DNA from: Drosophila pseudoobscura
Taxonomy: Eukaryota > Arthropoda > Insecta > Diptera > Drosophilidae
Assembly: GCF_009870125.1 (NCBI RefSeq)
Contig: NC_046683.1
Span: 37,401,869 to 37,465,868 of the forward strand
DNA length: 64,000 bases
Direction of reading: 5' to 3'
A program made the position numbers and the translations under genes. Of the stretch, positions 60,914 to 64,000 are shown in pieces; within the stretch, counting starts at the first letter, position 1; the number at the start of each line of letters is the position of its first letter. The notes under the pieces are model-generated. The model saw only the letters and a program-made list of their open reading frames with translations. It was not told the origin of the DNA and did not search any database.

Positions 60914-61415
60914 CTATGCAGACTTCCGAGACCTCGATAGACTTGGAGTGCAGCACACGGATGGCGAATGGACCTTCTCCGAAGTGACGGCTACTCAGGA
61001 GAGAATGCGGATGCTCGACAGGTTCGTCGGACTGACGTTCTCCAGGCGACAGCAACTGAAGGTGCTAGCGGTGCACGGGCTGGGTGGTTTACCTATCCAG
61101 GCCAGTCGGGGCTAAAGAGGGCGATCGAGTCCTTAAGATCGGTACCACGGGTTGTGCAGTTTCCAAGGCTGCACATTGAGGTCGGCCCCCTAGTGGGAGT
61201 ATCGTGGCTGTGGTTGACACCCAAACGATACGCGGGAAGAGCCGCTCGGTTCCTCGTGGAAACCGACCGACCAGGATACTTTTAATTGGTACCGGATGAG
61301 TCGCTATGTACATAGCTATAGCTTCTTTTAGGGGAGCTAACTGGCGCATGTACCAGATTCCTGCGTATTTAGAGGTGGTGCGTGATGGCTGCAAATAAAC
61401 ATTAGACGCCGTTTT
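60911..61415 (+). pseudogene. RT1-like ORF2 C-terminus and 3' UTR, diverged copy
   Basis: Corresponds to 11,498-11,917: LYADFRDLDRLGVQ-type wording, FSEVTATQERMRMLDRFV, LTFSRRQQL, ending GLPIQASRG at about 61,112. The 3' UTR has an insertion (61,190-61,265) absent from the array copies and ends ...AAATAAACATTAGACGCCG. It begins abruptly at the poly(A) tail of the R1 element. More diverged than the array units. Confidence 0.72.
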
Positions 61416-62875
61416 CAAGCGTTCCGCTGTGCCGTCTTTTCAGTGTAGAAAGAAGTCATTTTTCCGAGTGGAAAGTGAACATAAATTTGCCGCGAGATTA
61501 CGCGCAGTTATCAAGTGAAATTGCGAGTCGATTTGGTGCCAATTTGGTGGAGTTATTGGCAAATTAGTTTTTTGCTAAAATAACTCAAGAAACAGCCCTG
61601 TGCGGACATTAGTTCGACAACAGGTGCAGATAGCTCGACAACAAGTGCGCTTTGTTGGACGACAAGTTCGAGTTTGCAGCTTCGGTCGAAGCTTTGGCTC
61701 AAGGTTGGAGCTTGTGGTTCGCGTCTCCACTAGTGCCGTTTAGTGTAGAGTTACGCCGATAGAGGGAGCCACATAGACAATGGAAGTAGACACGGAGGCC
61801 GACGCCAGCGACACTAGCCAGGCGAGCGTTCCCACCCGCAGGCGGGGTCGGCCGAAGTCCTCAGCCGCCAAAAAGGAAGCCAAGAAGATCGGGCTTGGGA
61901 TTGGGCTAACCGGAGAGCGGCCGATCCCAGCCAAGAGATCGCCGCCAACATCGCTCCCCTTGGAGGAGGCTCCATGCACCTCTGCCGCTGCCGCTGCCAC
62001 CACCGCTGCCCGTACCTCTGCCGCCGCTGCCACCATCGCTGCCACCACCGCTGCCGCTGCCACATGTCCGGCAACTGGCATTGTCGCGGCAGGCTACTCG
62101 GCCATCATCGCGGAAATGTCTGCGATAAGGATGGCGGTGAACCAGGCTGTGCTGAAGGGGCTGATTCCGCCATAGGCTTCCATGGAAATCCTCGTCGCTA
62201 CCAACCGGTACGACGAGTTGGTCATGGCCCTGGCTGGAGAAAAGTTGCGCCTGGAGGAGAGGGCAAGGATGCCGCCTCCACCGAGACCCGCTGCTGCTGC
62301 CCACACGGGCACCACTGCCGTCACAACCGCTGCGTATGCGACAGCCTTCCCAGGCCTGCCCGCACCGAGCGCCGTCGCTGCACCGATCCCAAAGCCTAGG
62401 GATACCTGGTCTGCTCTAATAAAGAGCAAGAACCCGGAGGAGACCAGCAAGGAACTTGTGGAGCGAGTAAAGAAGACCGTGGTGCCGACTCTTGGAGTCG
62501 GTCCACGAGGTTCGCGAACTGAAGAGCGGAGGAGCGATTATTCGCACCCCTTCAGTGAGCGAACTGAGGAAGGTAGTGGCCAGCAGCAAGTTCACCGAAG
62601 CAGGATTGGAGGTCAAGAAGAGGCCGGAGACCAAGCCTCAGGTCGTGGTGTATGACGTGGACACGTCCATAACACCTGAAGAGTTCATGGAAGAGCTCTT
62701 CACAAAGAACCTGGAGGAGACCATGACTGCCGCGGAGTTTAAAAAGTCGGTTCACCTGGGCAGTAAACCCTGGTCGGTCACCGACGGCGCCACGATCAAC
62801 GTGACGCTAGAGGTCGACGCAAAGGCACAGGAGGCGCGAGATCACGCACTGTTCGCCAGTGAAATCGCGTGTTAA
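61416..62875 (+). pseudogene. RT1-like leader and gag (part A) outside the array
   Basis: A leader, then the genuine start ATG at 61,780 (MEVDTEADASDTSQASVPTR), without the 13-bp deletion seen in the array. Ala/Thr repeat, then VNQAVLKGLIPP with GAG changed to TAG (62,173). The frame continues to about 62,500, where two bases are lost, then RTPSVSELRKVV and QVVVYDVDTSITPEEF. It includes TDGATINVTLEVDAKAQEA, the sequence from which the array copies have lost a base. It then fuses, exactly as in the array, into a second leader at about 62,836. Two lesions make it inactive. Confidence 0.75.
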
Positions 62876-63025
62876 TTTGGTGCAAAAACAGTGCAGCTAT
62901 TTGCAAATTAATATTTGCAAAATAAACGCCAAAAAACAGCCACGTGCGGAACTTTAGTTCGTCAACAAGTGCGAGTAGTTCGACAACAAGTCGGAATAGT
63001 TCGTCAGCAAGTTCGAGTTTGAAGC
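62836..63025 (+). mobile_element. RT1-like second leader (part B), truncated by an LTR element
   Basis: Repeats the A-to-B junction of the array and continues with the AATTAATATTTGC leader as far as GTTCGAGTTTGAAGC. At 63,026 it is cut by an LTR. Confidence 0.75.
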
Positions 63026-63901
63026 TGTGAAGGCATAAGCCTCCACAACACTGACCACGACACCATCCCCTGAAGGGACCGCCCCGACGGCTTGTTATCT
63101 AATGTCATTATTATCTCAGTTCATTTCCGATTTTATTTCTTCAATTATTATTAGTATTACCAAGACAAACAACAATGAATCCTTATTTTCACCCATTAAA
63201 GTAAGAAATAGGCTAAGAAACACCAAAACAGTAGGCCTTTTTACTTATTAGAACTAAGAGAACCAACACGTAAGAGATACGCTCTTACGCCCACGCAGCC
63301 AACGCAAGGAAGAGAACGGCTATACGCAGACGAAAAGAGACAACATGAAAGAGAGCGAAGCGGCAGAGAAGCCGCCGATCGGTCTTACGCCCACGCAGCC
63401 GAGAAAAAGAGCCGACGGCGAAGCAGGCAATTCACACACGCAGCCATACACCCACGCAGCCGAAGAGGCCGGCACCCGAAGCGGCAGAGAAGCTGCGAAA
63501 AAGAAAAGCCGAGGCCCGGCACGGTCCAGCGCGAGCCAAGCTCGGGAGTGATCTCCGAGGGCTGAGCCAGACCGGTTGTGCGGCGGAAGCCTAAATAGAT
63601 GTGAAAAACTAGCCGTGACCGCGCCGTGTACACAATAAGCCGTGTTCGCCCGCACGCGGTGAATAAAACCAGCTGTGACCGCACCCACGCGGTGTGCAAA
63701 GGAAGCCACCGAAGTGACGAGGACCCGCCGTGGGAGAACACGACCCAAAGAAGGGAAACAAGGGTGAGCTCTGGGGGGGATAGATCGGTGCAGTAGGCAG
63801 GTATAAGCAGAACATTCCCGCACATGTTGTTTATGATATTTTTTGGCGTTTATTTCGATCCGAAAACAATAAAGACACCTCAACCCACCTGTCTCGGAAC
63901 A
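63026..63901 (-). repeat. LTR (3' LTR) of an LTR retrotransposon leaving the window
   Basis: 876 bp with TG...CA ends: the plus strand starts TGTGAAGGCATAAGCC and ends CTCGGAACA. A long polypurine tract lies beyond its right end on the minus strand, so this is the 3' LTR of a minus-strand element whose body lies to the right. It contains repeated TTACGCCCACGCAGCC motifs (63,287, 63,384 and a variant near 63,446) and two GCGGCAGAGAAGC copies. The TGTTCC start resembles BEL LTR ends (TGTTCG), but the family is uncertain. Only one LTR is visible. Confidence 0.6.
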
Positions 63902-63905
63902 TTCG

Positions 63906-63937
63906 CCCCCCCCCCTCCCCTCTCTTCCCTTTTCCCG
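63906..63937 (-). promoter_or_regulatory. Polypurine tract of the right-hand LTR element
   Basis: On the minus strand an unbroken 32-base purine run (GGGAAAAGGGAAGAGAGGGG then GAGGGGGGGGGG) four bases before the LTR. It would prime plus-strand DNA synthesis. It is unusually long. Confidence 0.6.
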
Positions 63938-64000
63938 GGAGGCCCGGCGAAGTGGATGTGAGTCGTGGATCATGCGGCATTCACCAAGCTGGGTTTTCCC
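63938..64000. other. Internal sequence of the right-hand LTR element, unassigned
   Basis: Only 63 bp, with no recognisable protein. A minus-strand frame reads MIHDSHPLRRASREKG into the polypurine tract, in the same position as the C-terminus of BEL-1 and BEL-2 pol relative to their tracts, but too short to assign. Confidence 0.3.

Noticed and set aside
63320..63973. 217-codon minus-strand frame over the right-hand LTR
   Set aside because: It runs across the LTR and polypurine tract with low-complexity content and no domain. Its first codons could be the end of a pol gene, but this is unsupported.
1..64000. CRISPR arrays, tRNA or rRNA genes, bacterial operon signals
   Set aside because: Repeats present are transposon-derived, no cloverleaf or rRNA sequence was recognised apart from tRNA-complementary primer sites, and the gene content is eukaryotic.

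Overview
This is eukaryotic, transposon-packed DNA, most likely Drosophila pericentromeric or other heterochromatin. It contains nested BEL/Pao and Ty3/gypsy retrotransposons, R1-clade (RT1-like) non-LTR elements in tandem, DINE-1/INE-1-type Helitron relatives and a broken Maverick/Polinton. I found no tRNA, rRNA or complete host gene. The DINE copies most resemble the abundant obscura-group family (ISY-like), so an obscura-group Drosophila is plausible; that species hint is inference.

Layout. 1-265: inverted RT1 leader. 1,123-2,820: minus-strand mdg1/412-like Ty3/gypsy pol remnant. 2,822-10,330: an old BEL/Pao element split by a younger BEL (BEL-1, 3,307-9,700), whose LTRs look identical and whose gag and pol share one frame apart from a single TAA. 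10,340-10,537: Helentron helicase scrap. 10,538-25,692: head-to-tail array of rearranged RT1 elements, a composite 3,643-bp unit (A plus B) in three copies plus a divergent fourth that carries an inserted host-like coding segment. 26,200-27,515: DINE 3' ends in mirror orientation around an intron-like segment. 30,150-about 52,020: a degenerate Polinton (protein-primed polymerase, packaging ATPase, minor and major capsid proteins, cysteine protease and unknown ORFs), interrupted by three DINE copies, an apparently intact BEL (BEL-2, 36,971-43,414, 5-bp target duplication) and a decayed BEL (BEL-3). 53,760-56,030: another BEL remnant with a tRNA-Tyr primer site (BEL-4). 56,031-60,910: a nearly full R1-clade element with a poly(A) tail. 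60,911-63,025: RT1 pieces repeating the array's A-to-B junction. 63,026-64,000: LTR and polypurine tract of an element that runs off the window.

How the parts relate. These are layered insertions, not cooperating genes. The Polinton is oldest in its region, since everything else interrupts it. BEL-1 and BEL-2 look young (no LTR differences seen by eye). BEL-1 and BEL-2 use a tRNA-Trp-type primer site and BEL-4 a tRNA-Tyr-type site. The RT1 array behaves more like a new satellite than like individual insertions.

Some apparent long reading frames begin at GTG or TTG. I moved starts to the first plausible ATG where I could and marked broken frames as pseudogenes.
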